Below, one piece after another: positions 49,854 through 62,936 of a stretch of DNA of 64,000 nt (position 1 is its first letter; each line of letters starts with the position of its first letter). This DNA comes from Rotaria socialis. Taxonomy: Eukaryota; Rotifera; Eurotatoria; Philodinida; Philodinidae. The position numbers were made by a program, and so were the translations under genes. Under the pieces are notes generated by a model. That model was not told the origin of the DNA and did not search any database. It worked only from the letters and a program-made list of their open reading frames with translations. Where the stretch lies: assembly GCA_905331475.1 (NCBI GenBank), contig CAJNYU010000824.1:1-64000 (forward strand). The letters run 5' to 3'.

Positions 49854-51664
49854 TATTATCTATTATTTGTCGTGTTTTTTTTTATTGCATATGAACAAAA
49901 AACAAAAATGATTCCTATTTACTGCGATTATTGAAACATTTTTTCTTTTGATGATATCATTGTTCCTTATGCTGTGTATATGTCTTTCTTTCTACTCTTT
50001 CTTTAGCAACGTTCACGAAATAAAAGAAAATTAAAACTAGAATTTGATGCTAGAAATCCTTCATTATCATCTAGTCTTCATTTTTTTTGTTGATATGACG
50101 TAGCTGTTGAAAGTGTAAAAAATTTGACGCAACCGTAAAACCCTTTGATATTGTATGAATCTGCGTATTTCGTCAATATTAGTCTTATTGTCAAAGCGCT
50201 CTTTTATAAAAATTTCGTCTAAAATTTATGAAATTAAATTACTAAGCTAGCTTTGAAAAGATATAATTCATTTTAATGCATGCACTTTCTACCAATAGAA
50301 TATTTATATTTCATTACAACAAAAATCAATGATGTAGTAGCGTAAATCATTATTAAAACTTACTATGTCCATCTCAAAAAGTATGATTTAGATTGAATTC
50401 AACAAATGAAATTTTGAAAATAAATAACATATAATATAGAAATACATGTTATTTCCATCGGTTCATTTCATGTCGACCAAATTTTAGTTCATCTACATCT
50501 TATTAGTGTCAGTTCAAAATTTGTTTTTTTTTCTATACTGCATAGTGCAGTAAATTGAACACGCAAACAGTCATCGATAATCTGTCATATTTTTATAATT
50601 CAATTAATAAAAATGCCAATACTAGAAGCTGATTTGATCATGTTTTTTAGCGGGTAGTAAATTGAGATTTTTTTTGAAATCAGCCCTAGTCCGATGCAAT
50701 CGAGGGTCGATGTTTCTATTTCACCATTATATGATCCTTCCTATGTGAACAAGCAAGTAAAAGCTATCAATTTCTTATGCAAGATGAGATTTTTCTCAAA
50801 GGATCCTTTTTCTACAGAATGCATTTATTCAAAAATAACTTTCATGCAATAAGATTTAAATATAATATTTCAGACCTATAAATATATTTTACATTAGAAT
50901 TCTTTTTCGAGTACTCAATCGTTAGGCTTATATATATATATATATATATATTTGTTTATCTCTTATTTCGTCGTGTAAAGTTATAAAATATTCTATACTG
51001 GCTCGTTTTTTTTTAATACAATGCTTTTGAACACGAAACTGTAGACACGTAGTTTGGATCATTCGCTAATACAAACAAACCTATCATTTTTCTCTGCTCT
51101 GATGAATAGTGGCACTATAACACTTTGATCTGATTTGTTCCATCAGTATAATGACAATTTTTCTTTCAATGTTATCAATACTAACCTTTTCCTTTTACTA
51201 GCATTATATAAGTTCCGTGACCTTTTATCATCGTTGCAATATCTGAAAAATATGAATATGCACGCGTAACTTGCCGAGCTCTACATTGTAAAAATCAATG
51301 ACACTTGAAAAATGTTTGCTTGTTTATAGTTATCGATGCATGAAATGAATTCAGTATCGCACAGGTTTGCTTTTCTACAGATATATTGATAATTAATATT
51401 CTGATTTTAGTCACAGCATAACAACTTCTTAATTTCCAATAGAACCATAATCATGTTCTGTTTCAATTATAAATTATGAAATCTTTTTCTTAGAACAACG
51501 CAGAACATATTTTATTTAACTATTTCAAAAACAATTATATTATAAATAAATAATTGTTAGGAATCAATCATAAAAAAACAAATTCGCTATTCTGTGTATA
51601 ATTGATTTTTGAAAAATACACTGTTGATTTCAATCATGACAGAGAAATTCTCTGACGTTCATTT
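49854..51664. other. Non-coding spacer (1.8 kb)
   Basis: Holds the CSNK2B 3' UTR, an AT microsatellite at 50929-50952 and the 3' UTR of the minus-strand acetyltransferase. No gene seen. Confidence 0.4.
50929..50952. repeat. AT dinucleotide microsatellite
   Basis: About twelve AT units in intergenic DNA. Confidence 0.9.
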
Positions 51665-52522
51665 TTATGTCCTAGAATAATACTCATTATTAACAAAAAT
51701 AGCAATACGATTATCAATATCTCCAATATACTCGAAACCTGATCTGCTATACAATTTTGGTGCAGATACTGCTCCGGTACCTTCATTGGCGCATTGTAAA
51801 CAAAGCGTCACATCATGATTTTGTTGTTTTTCATTGTTGTTAACAGACATTCCAACAAGATAGTTAATGATAATTCTTCCAAAACCTTTAGATTGATGAG
51901 AACTATCCACGACAATGTCTGATACGTATCCAAATATTGTATCATTAGTTTTCAATGTAAATAATCGTCCGAAACCACAAGGAGAATTATTTATTTTATC
52001 TAATATCATTGCAATGTGTGTTGCTGAATTGATTCGATTTTTCATTTCTTCTAAATCCCATGGTTTACACCAAAAACCTTCTCTAATCATCATTGTAACT
52101 AATGTTTCCGAATGATTTAATATTAATTGTTTATCAGTTATTAATTCATATTGTTCTTGTTCAGGTTTTAAACGATTGTCTGGATAAAACTTGATATTAT
52201 CGTTTTTAACAGACATGAACCATGAAATTTTATTTTTAATTTCAAGTTTATCAATATCAATTTGATTATCGAACATCGTTGGTAAACGTATGCAAACTAA
52301 TGATTTATATAATTCACCAAGAGTAGACATAACTAAAGATAGAAGTTGATCAAGTTGTTCATGATTATCCGGTGCTATTGCTACATGTTTGAACGAGACA
52401 AGAACAGTAAGATCAGGTTTATCCACTGCATAAGCTCCTTCAGCAACAATATTTGAATTAATTTCAGCGTTACTTTTCACTTGAATTGTTTTTGACGGTT
52501 CGTTTAGATTGACAATAAGCAT
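51665..52522 (-). CDS. GNAT-family N-acetyltransferase, intronless
   Basis: A single 285-aa frame without introns. The C-terminal half (about 135-280) has the GNAT fold signature: a beta strand ending IVVDSSHQSKGFG, where Q-x-x-G-x-G is the acetyl-CoA pyrophosphate loop, followed by helix RIIINYLV, then a last strand with LYSRSGFEYIG as in many small-molecule acetyltransferases. The first about 130 residues are a separate part of mixed alpha/beta character (ending near DNRLKPEQEQYE) that I do not recognise. The substrate cannot be told. It is divergently arranged with MARCHF5 (415 bases between starts). Intronless structure in an intron-rich setting is compatible with foreign or retroposed origin. 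Confidence 0.8.
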   Translation of the reverse strand: MLIVNLNEPSKTIQVKSNAEINSNIVAEGAYAVDKPDLTVLVSFKHVAIAPDNHEQLDQLLSLVMSTLGELYKSLVCIRLPTMFDNQIDIDKLEIKNKISWFMSVKNDNIKFYPDNRLKPEQEQYELITDKQLILNHSETLVTMMIREGFWCKPWDLEEMKNRINSATHIAMILDKINNSPCGFGRLFTLKTNDTIFGYVSDIVVDSSHQSKGFGRIIINYLVGMSVNNNEKQQNHDVTLCLQCANEGTGAVSAPKLYSRSGFEYIGDIDNRIAIFVNNEYYSRT

Positions 52523-52937
52523 GTTTCTTCTTCTTTCTTTCTCTCCGCTACATGTAGCAAGAAAAACACAAATAGATATTTACTCTTTTGTTATTTATCT
52601 CATCCGCATCTTTTTTTTTTATAGCATTTCAATTTTTACATTACACGCTGATATGATATCAGGTTAAACAATATTCAAGTAATATTGTGTAATAAAAAAG
52701 AACTCAGTTGATTTTATTTTACGATAAAAAAGAATTATAGTTTAATCACCCTTGAGATTTTGTGCTAGATGGCATTAGTGTATGAAGATGAATATTAGTC
52801 ACATGGCTTCAACTGGATCGTTAATTCCACCAACGACAATAGGGAATGTCTCATGTGTTTATTTTCTCTCTGCTTTTATTTCTTAATATTCAGTTTTTGT
52901 TGGCAAAAAAAAGAAGTTTTAGTTTTAGAAATAATCA
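52523..52937. promoter_or_regulatory. Divergent intergenic region between GNAT gene and MARCHF5
   Basis: 415 bases separate the two outward-facing starts, so it should contain both promoters. AT-rich; no specific site identified. Confidence 0.45.
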
Positions 52938-54384
52938 ATGGATGATTCTAACTCGTCATTACCATTTGTATCTAATCAATCAGCAAATATTTCAATAGTA
53001 CCAAGAACAGATAGTTCTATTTCTTCTCCTACATCATCACCACCGCCACCACCGACGCCATCAAATTTTGATCGAACATCATTAACAAATACAAATCAAA
53101 CGCGTAATAGTATTCCTGGAAAACATTGTTGGGTTTGCTTTGCTACAGATGAAGATGATTTTTCTGCTTGTTGGGTTTCACCATGTCGCTGTCGTGGAAC
53201 AGCTAAATGGGTTCATCAAGAATGTCTTCAACGATGGGTTGATGAGAAACAACAAGGATCAAGTGGAGGTAAATTATTCTACTGTATTTTTCATCTCTCA
53301 AAATATTCTGTTTAGTGAAAGTTGCATGCCCACAGTGCAATACAGAATACCTTATTATTTATCCTAAACATGGTAAATATAAATATATCTAACTAGCAGA
53401 ATAATATGAAAGTTTGTTTTTAAATTTTAGGTCCACTAGTTTATACGCTTGATTTAATTGAGCGCATTTTAAATCGTTTTTGTCCATTTCTTGCCGGTGG
53501 TATTCTTGTTGGATCTGTTTATTGGACAGCTGTCACATATGGTGCTGTTACAATCATGCAGGTAAGCAAAAGTTTTTATTTTCTATTAATAGAAGAAAAC
53601 AAAAATGAAGAATACAACAATTTCTAGATTCTTGGACATAAAGAAGGTTTAAGTGTAATGGAGAAAGCTGATCCACTTTTTCTTCTTATTGGTTTACCAA
53701 CAATACCTATAGTTTTAATTCTTGGACGAATGATACGATGGGAAGAAGCTGTATTGAAATTTTGGCGTAAACACTCATCTAAGTTGCCGCTCATGAATTA
53801 TTTATTTCCGAGTGGTAAAATTCAAAAAAAAAAATTTGTTAGAGAATTTTCTAATAAATCAACATTATTTCTACTTAGAACGTACATCATATTTACCTCG
53901 TGTGCCAACGGAACGCAATGGAAATTCGAATCCTGCATCTTTAACAAGACTTATTTGTGGTGGTCTTATACTACCAACCATTGCCACTATATTTGGAAAA
54001 TTTATGTTTCAACGTGTTCATTCAAATTTTCAACGAACACTTCTGGTCAGAATAAAAGATAAAGAAAATTTTTTCTTAGAATAAGGAGACAAATCTTGCG
54101 TTTTATTTTTGCAGGGTGGTATTGCATTTATTGTTTTGAAAGGTACAGCCAAAATTTATTATAAGCAAAGTCAATATATTCGTGAAGCACACCGAGAAAT
54201 TCTTAACTATGAAACAACAGCAGCAGCCAGTTCATCACATTATCCGCATCATCTTCCGCCACCGCCACCAGCTGCTCCTCCCGTAACAACAGTTGAAGTT
54301 CATGCATATGATAATGCGAATGAAATATTTGTGGTTCCACCGCCATCATCAACTACGAATGGTCAATCACCTTTAAACTTTTAA
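52938..54384 (+). CDS. MARCHF5: Mitochondrial RING-CH ubiquitin ligase MARCHF5
   Basis: Exons 52938-53268, 53316-53372, 53431-53561, 53628-53814, 53879-54045 and 54115-54384 join to 380 aa (human 278). A Ser/Pro-rich extension of about 60 residues precedes the RING-CH domain. That domain shows CWVCFATDEDD, PCRCRG, KWVHQECLQRWVDEKQ and ACPQC ligands. Four hydrophobic segments follow, with GSVYWTAVTYGAVT and ADPLFLLIGLPTIP nearly identical to vertebrate MARCHF5. The piece ICGGLILPTIATIFGK and GGIAF and the helix ending EILNY complete the core, then a proline- and His-rich tail of about 60 residues not found in vertebrates. MARCHF5 sits in the mitochondrial outer membrane and controls fission factors. 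Both tails are additions. Confidence 0.93.
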
Positions 54385-54574
54385 AAATTAAAAGTTTCAA
54401 TTTTTTGCCCTTTCTTGTGTATAATTCTTATATGAAAGATTTCAATTTTTTGTTTTCTGCTTTAAAAAGAAAATTTAATGAGGAGAAGAAAAAGCTAATT
54501 TTGTTGTTTTTCCTTTTTTTTTCTATCTTGCTTCTAGTTTGAATATACATATATTATTTAGAGACTTTTATATA

Positions 54575-57500
54575 ATGACATCAACAAATAATATAGACAA
54601 AGTCAAAACATATCTATTAGCTGCAAGTGGACGGCGAACTATACGAAATACACAATGGATAGATGATGTACCATCGGAAAGCTTTACTTTACCGAAATAT
54701 GAAGTAAGTCAATTTTGTAATCATTGAAAAGGTTCTTTCAACGTTAATTTGGAATCACATTTGCCAGCTGTTAGATGAAAGCGACATTTTAATTTTTAAT
54801 GTCACAATCATTTTTCTCTACTAATAATAAATGATAGTCGCTATATATATATATCGGAGTCTATTATACGATAGCTTTCATCTGAAATTTTATTTGTTTC
54901 TGTTATTTTGATTAAAAAAAGAAACTTGAATAAAGAAAACAAATTGATGATGTCAGTGTTCTATGGGTTTAACATTGATGCTAATGAATTATGGAATATT
55001 AGAGTGTGCTGTTAGGCAATATTGCTTTGAACTTAAATCTTTGAAGACATGGGAGATACAAGGAGGTTTACTGGTGGGAAATATATCCAGCCAAAGAATC
55101 ATCATTTTTACGTGCCATATTTCAGATTAGAATGCCAATTAAAAGGCTGTAATTCGATAGGGAAATCCCTTATCTGTTTCGAGTTTTGAATGTACGGTCG
55201 TCTACATTGATAATCCAAAGTGAAAAGTAATTTTCAAGTTCGAAAAAATTCCTTGTCAGCAACAGTGTCCTCATAAATGTCATTACACTCACAGATTTAG
55301 TCTAAGCTAATTTGATCTTTTTTTATTTGAAAACGCTTTTTAATGCAAATAGTATCGAATTTTTTTCTTTTAATACAAATCACATCTACTGAAATCGAAA
55401 TGAATCCGTTTCAATATTAAATTACAATTAGTAATCATTTATTGAACAGTAGAACTATTTTATCTGAACCTTGAAATCGAATAATAGCCTCATATAGTAC
55501 ATCGGTTTTATAATTATTAAAAGAAAAAGAATTTTCAATGGATAAACGTGCTTTTTTTTAGGTCGAAATCCTTGATAAAGTCAAACGTGAAAATACCATT
55601 GTCTGTTTACACAGTAATACCTCAAAGAATTTTCTTATTATTAATGTTATACGAGAATATTCATATGGTATTAAACAAAATTTTGATGAAGGTGGTCAAC
55701 GTATCGTTTTTCTTTCAATGGGTATGATTATAATAAAAATAAAACCAACAACTATTCGTAAAGTTCTACTCTATTCCTATAGAACAAGATCCAGTTGCAT
55801 TAGCTGAAATGATTCATCGGCATTTACCAGTCGATGTCGGCTCATTTGGTATTGAACACGGAGTACTTCTATGGAAAAAGGAACAATGGCTACAGGAAAT
55901 GCGAATTCGTTCTGTATTAGTGATGCATCCAACTGTTTTTCATGAATTACTCAATCGAAATTATATCGGTAAATAAAAGAATTCAATCGTAATAAAATTT
56001 TCATATTTTTCATACAATAGAATTTCCACATATTAAATTGTTAATTCTCGACGAATGTCACCAGGCTATTCGTGATCATGCTTATGGTTCTATTCTAAAA
56101 CAATATAAAAATGTTTTGGATAGAGCAGATAATAATAATAATATCCGGTTGCCACGTCTTTTTTCAATAACGACTGCTTTACTTAAAACTCATTGTACAC
56201 CAATACAACTTCAAGAACGCATTGAAAATTTACGGACTATGTTTTGGTATAGAAAATCTTTTCTTTTTATATCCTAGTACATGTATGATTTAAATAAGAT
56301 TTTGTTTTTATTAATTTTATAGTTCGAGTATTTTCACTGCTACAGATCTTATTTGTCGTCAATCAAATCGATTAGCAAAAATACCAAAAGAAACCATTAC
56401 TGTGTGTAAAAATACTAATAAACAACAACCGGACATTGCAATCGAAATAGCACGAGTATGTATACTTCATTTACTATTGGATTTTTCAAAGCATAGCTTA
56501 TTAATTTTTTTCAAAGGAAATTTATGACGCTCTTGATTATTTAAACAAATTAGAGCCACCGCAAATCTCATCGGCGATGAATACTGATGAAAATTCATCA
56601 CCATTGACTATTCCACGGCAAGTACTTACCGAATGTTTACGTCTAGTTGATAAGCTAGGCATTTGGGCATTACTTCGTTCATCATTACCGATCATAACTC
56701 AATTAGAACGTCTTTCAAGTATTGCTATTGAGCAAAGTACTGCTTCATTGTCGTCTTCGTCTCATCACATTTCTCTCTCATCACCACGTGCATATTCGTT
56801 ATTTCTTGATTGGACTTGTACATTACTACGACTTTGGAGAGCACGTATTAAGACGGTTATTGAAACACTTGATTCAAATACATTAATTGAACAATATACA
56901 ACATCAAAATTACGTTCATTATTTGATATATTAAAACGTTTTCAATCGGATGCAACAAGTGTGCATAGTCGTCGTTGGTCAGCAATTATATTTGTTGATC
57001 GTAAACAAGAAACTGCTGTACTTAATGCTCTATTGAAGGATGCGGCCAAGCGTTTTCCTGACGAATATTCATTTATACGACCAAATTTTTTAATTGGATA
57101 TTCAACAATGCAGCCAACAGAGGATCTATCAACTAGTCAACATATTCAACCGATGGATAGTCGAAAACAGGTATATCGAAAAAGAAAATGATGTTTTTTG
57201 ATCGAATTACGAATATTTATTCTAGGAAGAAGTTATGCGAAAATTTCGTCTCGGTGAAAATAATATTATTGTTGCATTGAGTTCTCTTGAAGAATTAAAA
57301 GATATACCAGATTGTAATCTAGTAGTTCGATTTAATGTACCAACAAATTATCGATCGTATATGCAATCAAAAGTAAACGATAATTTTAATGATTTAGTAA
57401 TATTGTTTCTTATTGTTGAAAATTCTACTAGGGCAAAGCAAGAGCTCAAACACCACATTTTTTTATGCTGGTCGAACAAGATGAATATGATACCTTCCTA

Positions 57501-60500
57501 ACAAATCTTAATTCATTTAAAGGCATTGAACAGGTACGTTCTATTGATATTAATTTAAAGAGAAAAAAATGTAAACGTCTATGATTTGTTCATCAAAATA
57601 AATTTCTTATAATAATTAATTTTTCAAGTAAACTCAATTTTTGTTCTTTTTTTATACAAGGTCTTGACAAAAGAATTTCAAGAAATTAATACTCCTCTTC
57701 CACCGGCTACTATCGAACGTGAACGAATACCAAATGCTATTGAAGTAATCAATAGGTAAATTTATTCCTTCTTTGTTCTTGCCATCTTTTCATTATCAAA
57801 GTTGAATATTTGGTTATCTTAGATATTGTGCTCGACTTCCATGTGATGCTCTAACAACATTAGTTCCATCGTGTGAAATAAAGAAAATTGATGACGAACA
57901 ATATCAATGTACTCTTTCATTGCCAGTTAATTCGCCTGCACGAACAACAATTATAGTATAGATTTTAATATTTTCTCGAAAATAATTCTCAATTAATTTG
58001 CTTTCTTCTCAGGGTCCTATTCGTTCAACCGTAAAAAAAGCAAAACTTTCAACTGCCAAACGTCTTTGTGAACATCTCCTAAAAGCAGGTCAGTATCGGA
58101 ATAGTTACGTGAAAATCTTTCAAATTAAGTCTTATTTAAAGGAGAATTAAATGAACTCTTATTACCTGAAACGCGCGAACAATTTTATCTTCGTCATTCA
58201 ACTATTGACGATGAAGATTTTGTTGAATGGGGTTCATATAATGAACCCAATCCAAAGCCTGGTTCCGTTCAACGTAAACAACTTTATACCAAAGCTGTAA
58301 AATATTTAAATCAACTTTAAAAATAAATCTACATATCATTTATAGGTTATACCTGAACCTGTTTCAACAACGAATTCTTCGGATTTTTTCGTTTATTGTA
58401 TGAATGGTGAATTAACAACACCATTGGTTCAATCCAATGAACAGCAAAAACCAACAATTATTTATACACATGAATCTAATCGAAATCGAATCGGTTTACT
58501 GTCAGCAAATTATCTACTTGAAGTGAATAGAAGAAGAAAAAAAACGCTGAAAGATGAAGACTCTTTTATTTTTCTTATAGATTCCAGCATTTTCATTATT
58601 TTCTCGTGCTGGTGAAGAAACTTTTGATCTCGAAATGATCATGAAAAATATTCATTTTACATCGGATGAATATCGAATGTTACAAACAGTTCATTATTAT
58701 TTATTTTCTTCCATACTTGGATTTGATCGTCCATTAGTTAATTTCAATCCTGAGCAGACTAAATCACATTTAATTATTATTTTATTAAAAATGGATCCGT
58801 CAGGTTCATATTCAATCGATTGGAAATTAACCAAGGATATTATTACATTTATTCAATCGATGTTCTTAGATAAATATACTCTTGAAAATCCATATGTATT
58901 TAATGCAAATGATTTCAATCAAACATGTATTGTTTTACCGTCGTATCGTCGTTCAACTCAACCACAATATTATATTGTTAATTCTATTGATACAAATAAA
59001 AATCCTCTATCATCATTTCCATCTATATCAACGATCTATGATACATTTTCATCGTATTATGAAATAAAATATGAATTACTTTTAACAAATAAAACACAAC
59101 CATTATTATGTGTATCGCATACATCGCATCGTATGAATCAATTAATTCCACGTTATATGAATTTTAAAACGATGAAAGTAACAAATGGAAATCGAAATAT
59201 AAATCGTACGAATCAACATTCAAAAACAAACGGTTCAACACATCATCCTCATCATCATCATCAAGGAGTTTTTCTCATACCAGAATTAGTTATTATTCAT
59301 CCGATAAATTCACAATTATGGCAAGGAATTATAGCATTACCTAGTATGCTGTATAGAATCAATTCGTTGTTATTAGTTGAACAGTTGAGACGAACAGTTG
59401 CATTAGAAACAGGTGTTGGCGTTGCATGGGCACCTGAAGATGGACAATTTGATAAGTTAGGTTTTGAATGGGACGAAAAAAAAGAAGCACAATTCTCAGC
59501 TCTATTAGATAATAATGATGCATTTTTTACTGATGAACCTATTGATCCGAATTGGAATTTTGAAATCAGTGTTTGGAATGGAAATGATTTACACAATTGG
59601 ACAAGTATAAATTAGCGAAGCATTTATATACAAGTTTTTAATATTATCTATTTAGATGATTCAGCATGGCTCGAAGCAAAAGATCGTTGTATTATGATAA
59701 ATGCTGCTGATGTAAGTACTAGCATGTCAAATAAATTTTAATTTTTGAATGTCTGCTGCAGGTATTTTGAGTCCCATAAACTGAAAACTTTCATGCATTT
59801 TCTGAAAATATTATACACAACGAAGAAGTATTAAATAGATTCAAATTAGACGTCAATAATCTAGTCAATATCAATCTTTCTTTTATGTCAAAGTTTCTAA
59901 TATCTTCCGAATAACAAACAGTTCTATTAACCTACTTCATTCGCACTTATACTCTCAAGGAAAATTAGAGATATGAAGGTTTTACAGTTTCCTATACAAT
60001 TAAGAATCATTTAACAAAATAGTTTCGGTGAAAATTCTGTTTTAAATAAAACAATTCTAGTTTCTATGTTGTCGATTTTCGAAAATTTAGTTCGCTGATG
60101 CTGATTTCGATGATGATATGGATCTTGAAGATGATGCAGAAGAAGATAAGCATACCGGTTCACAACAAGCTGGCCGATCTGCATCAAGTATATTGTTTCT
60201 TTTGAATCCAAAATAATTAATCATCTATAAATTCTTATTTAGCTTGGGCAGGTACGCCACAGAAACAAAAACTAGAATCATCAACCGACGACGATGAAGA
60301 CGACGAAGATGATGATGATGATGACGATGATAATAATGAAGCCGTTGAAAATGCTAAACAAAATAATAAATCTTCTCTATCATCCAATAAGAAAAAACAA
60401 GATAATAATTCATCGAAAGAAACCAAAGTAAAAAATTATCATATTGATTTACCTCGTTTACATGAAGATCTTAAAACTAAATCAAAAAAATTCCTTTCAA

Positions 60501-62936
60501 AACTCATGTCGAACACTCAACCTACCATGGATTTAACTAAACAAGATGAAACTGATCTTTTTTCTTCTGTCGAATTAACGCTAAATAATTCTAAAGTATG
60601 CTTACGTGAAAAATCAAATTATTTAGTCAATGTTCAAATTGAAGAGCCAACAAAAATCTATCAATCACCTATTTCGTCTGTTATTCATTTTGAACCAACT
60701 CCACTCATCAAACGTCTATTAAATATTAACGAAGTTTTACAAGATGATGATGATAGTAATGCTGATCGTAATAACAAAGAGGATGAACATCGTCAACAAA
60801 AAAAACGTTCATCAATATTAGCATCGTCAAGTACATCTCAAACAAATTTTTCCATATTAGAAAATGGACATGATAGTGGAATTATAGATGATTTTTCTGA
60901 ACCATTAAATATAAATTTAGATTTTGAATATCTACCTGAATCTCATCCGGGTCCATCACCAGCATTGCTCTTACAAGCGTTAACATTATCGAATGCTGGC
61001 GATGGTTTTGATCTTGAACGTCTTGAAACAGTTGGTGATTCATTTTTGAAACAAGCTGTTACTGTCTATATTTATTGTACGTATACACAAGTGCATGAAG
61101 GGAAATTAAGTTTTTTTCGTTCAAAAATTGTCTCAAATTATAATCTCTATAAACTTGGCAAACGTAAATTATTTGGAGAATATTTAATTAGTACAAAATT
61201 TGAACCATTTGAAAATTGGATTCCGTAAGTGTACAAATGAAAAGAATCTCTTTTTCGAATATTTTTCTTTGCTCAACTAGACCTTTGTTTACATCTGGAT
61301 CACCCAATGAATATGGTCTATTGTCAAGTTCTGGTGTAGAATTATGGACAAAATCTGAATCAACAACAAATGTCGATTGGATTGAACTACAAGAACGTCG
61401 TGAACAACGAAGACTAGCAAAAATTAATCTTCAATCATCATCACCAGCAGCATCAGTAGTACCAATACCATCAATTACCATGTTGAACAATCCAGCACTA
61501 GCGACATTTTCTACAAAAACACCACCCAATGAACAAAATTGGACGCCATCATATGACCGTCGTACTCAACATTTAATATCCGATAAAAGTATTGCCGATG
61601 CAGTTGAAGCTTTAATTGGTGCTTATTTAATTGCAAGTGGGCCAAAAGCTGCGCTTCGATTTATGGCTTGGCTTGGCATAAGAATATTTCCTAAACTTCG
61701 ACTTGGTTCGTAATTCATTCTTAAATTATTTTGTTAAATTTATCTAAGAGAAAGGTTAATGAAATAAGTAATCTTAACGATGTTGTCTCTACTATGCTAA
61801 ATTTTATCATCATCAGCTGATGCACTATCACCAGTCTAGTAAACTGTATCTATGGAAATTCTGTTTTTGTTTTAGAGGATGGAACAGAAATGACTGGTGA
61901 GCTTCCACCATTGCCATCACCCGTTGATTATTCAAATCCATCGATTTTATCAGCAGTTCAATCCTATGATTTCGATCGTTTTGAACAACTTATTGGCTAT
62001 CGTTTTCATCAACGAGCGTATCTCATTCAAGCATTTACGCATGCATCTTACTCCTATAATACAATAACAGATTGTTATCAACGATTAGAATTTCTTGGTG
62101 ATGCCGTACTTGATTATGTTATAACTCGTTACCTATATGAAGTTAGTGAATTCATTTTTTTTGTCTTCGGAAAAATTATTTTTTCTTCTACTTTGCTTTT
62201 TTAGCATCCAAAACGTCATTCACCCGGTGAACTAACAGATCTTCGTTCTGCTCTAGTCAATAATAATATATTTGCATATATAGCTGTTAAATATGATTTT
62301 CATAAATATTTTCGTTGTCATTCAAATGAATTATTTCTATTGATTGATAAATTTGTTCAAGCCCAAAAAGATAAATCAACATGGTGCGGTTTCGACGAAT
62401 GTAATTTAGGTGATGATGATGATGAAAACGATGAATTTTTCTATTATGATTTTTTAACATCATCAGCATCGAATAATAAGGATACGTATAGTGCAACAAT
62501 GGCATGCGCAGCCGATGATGAACATCTATCGAATTCACACGATGAACAAAATGATGATTCAATTAATGAACCCGATGAATGGGAAGAAACTGAAGTTCCG
62601 AAATGCCTCGGTGATATATTTGAATCTGTTGCCGGTGCAATATTTCTGGACTCAAATAAATCATTTAATACAGTATGGAAAATATATTATCGGATGTTAA
62701 AACCATTTATTGAAAAATTTACAACGAAAGTTCCAAAATCGCCAATACGTGAACTACTGGAACTTGAACCTGAAACAGTGAAATTTGAAAAACCTGAACG
62801 TTTACTTGATGGTCGAATACGCGTTACAGTTGAAATTATTGGTAAAGGACGTTTTAAAGGTGTTGGACGAAATTATCGAATAGCTAAAAATGCAGCGGCA
62901 AAATGCGCTCTAAAAAATTTACGTCGTCTTGATTAA
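54575..62936 (+). CDS. DICER1: Dicer endoribonuclease with degenerate helicase
   Basis: Twenty exons, phase-consistent throughout, give 1984 aa (human 1922). Domains: DExD/H helicase (about 35-580), Dicer dimerisation domain (about 600-715), platform and PAZ (about 790-1130), an acidic low-complexity linker (exons 16-17, about 1155-1240), RNase IIIa (about 1415-1640), RNase IIIb (about 1690-1890) and dsRBD (about 1910-1980). RNase IIIa keeps [10 protein letters not shown] (about 1441) and [11 protein letters not shown] (about 1612). RNase IIIb keeps [12 protein letters not shown] (about 1722) and [12 protein letters not shown] (about 1876), so both acidic catalytic sets are present. In the helicase, Walker A has decayed (NTSKN instead of GSGKT, about 63-67), though DECH is intact. 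Motif V reads SLEELKDIP where EEGxDIP is usual, and motif VI SKGKARA. It should cut pre-miRNA or dsRNA with little or no ATP dependence. Intron 1 (54704-55561) is 0.86 kb. The start is the first ATG of exon 1. Confidence 0.95.
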
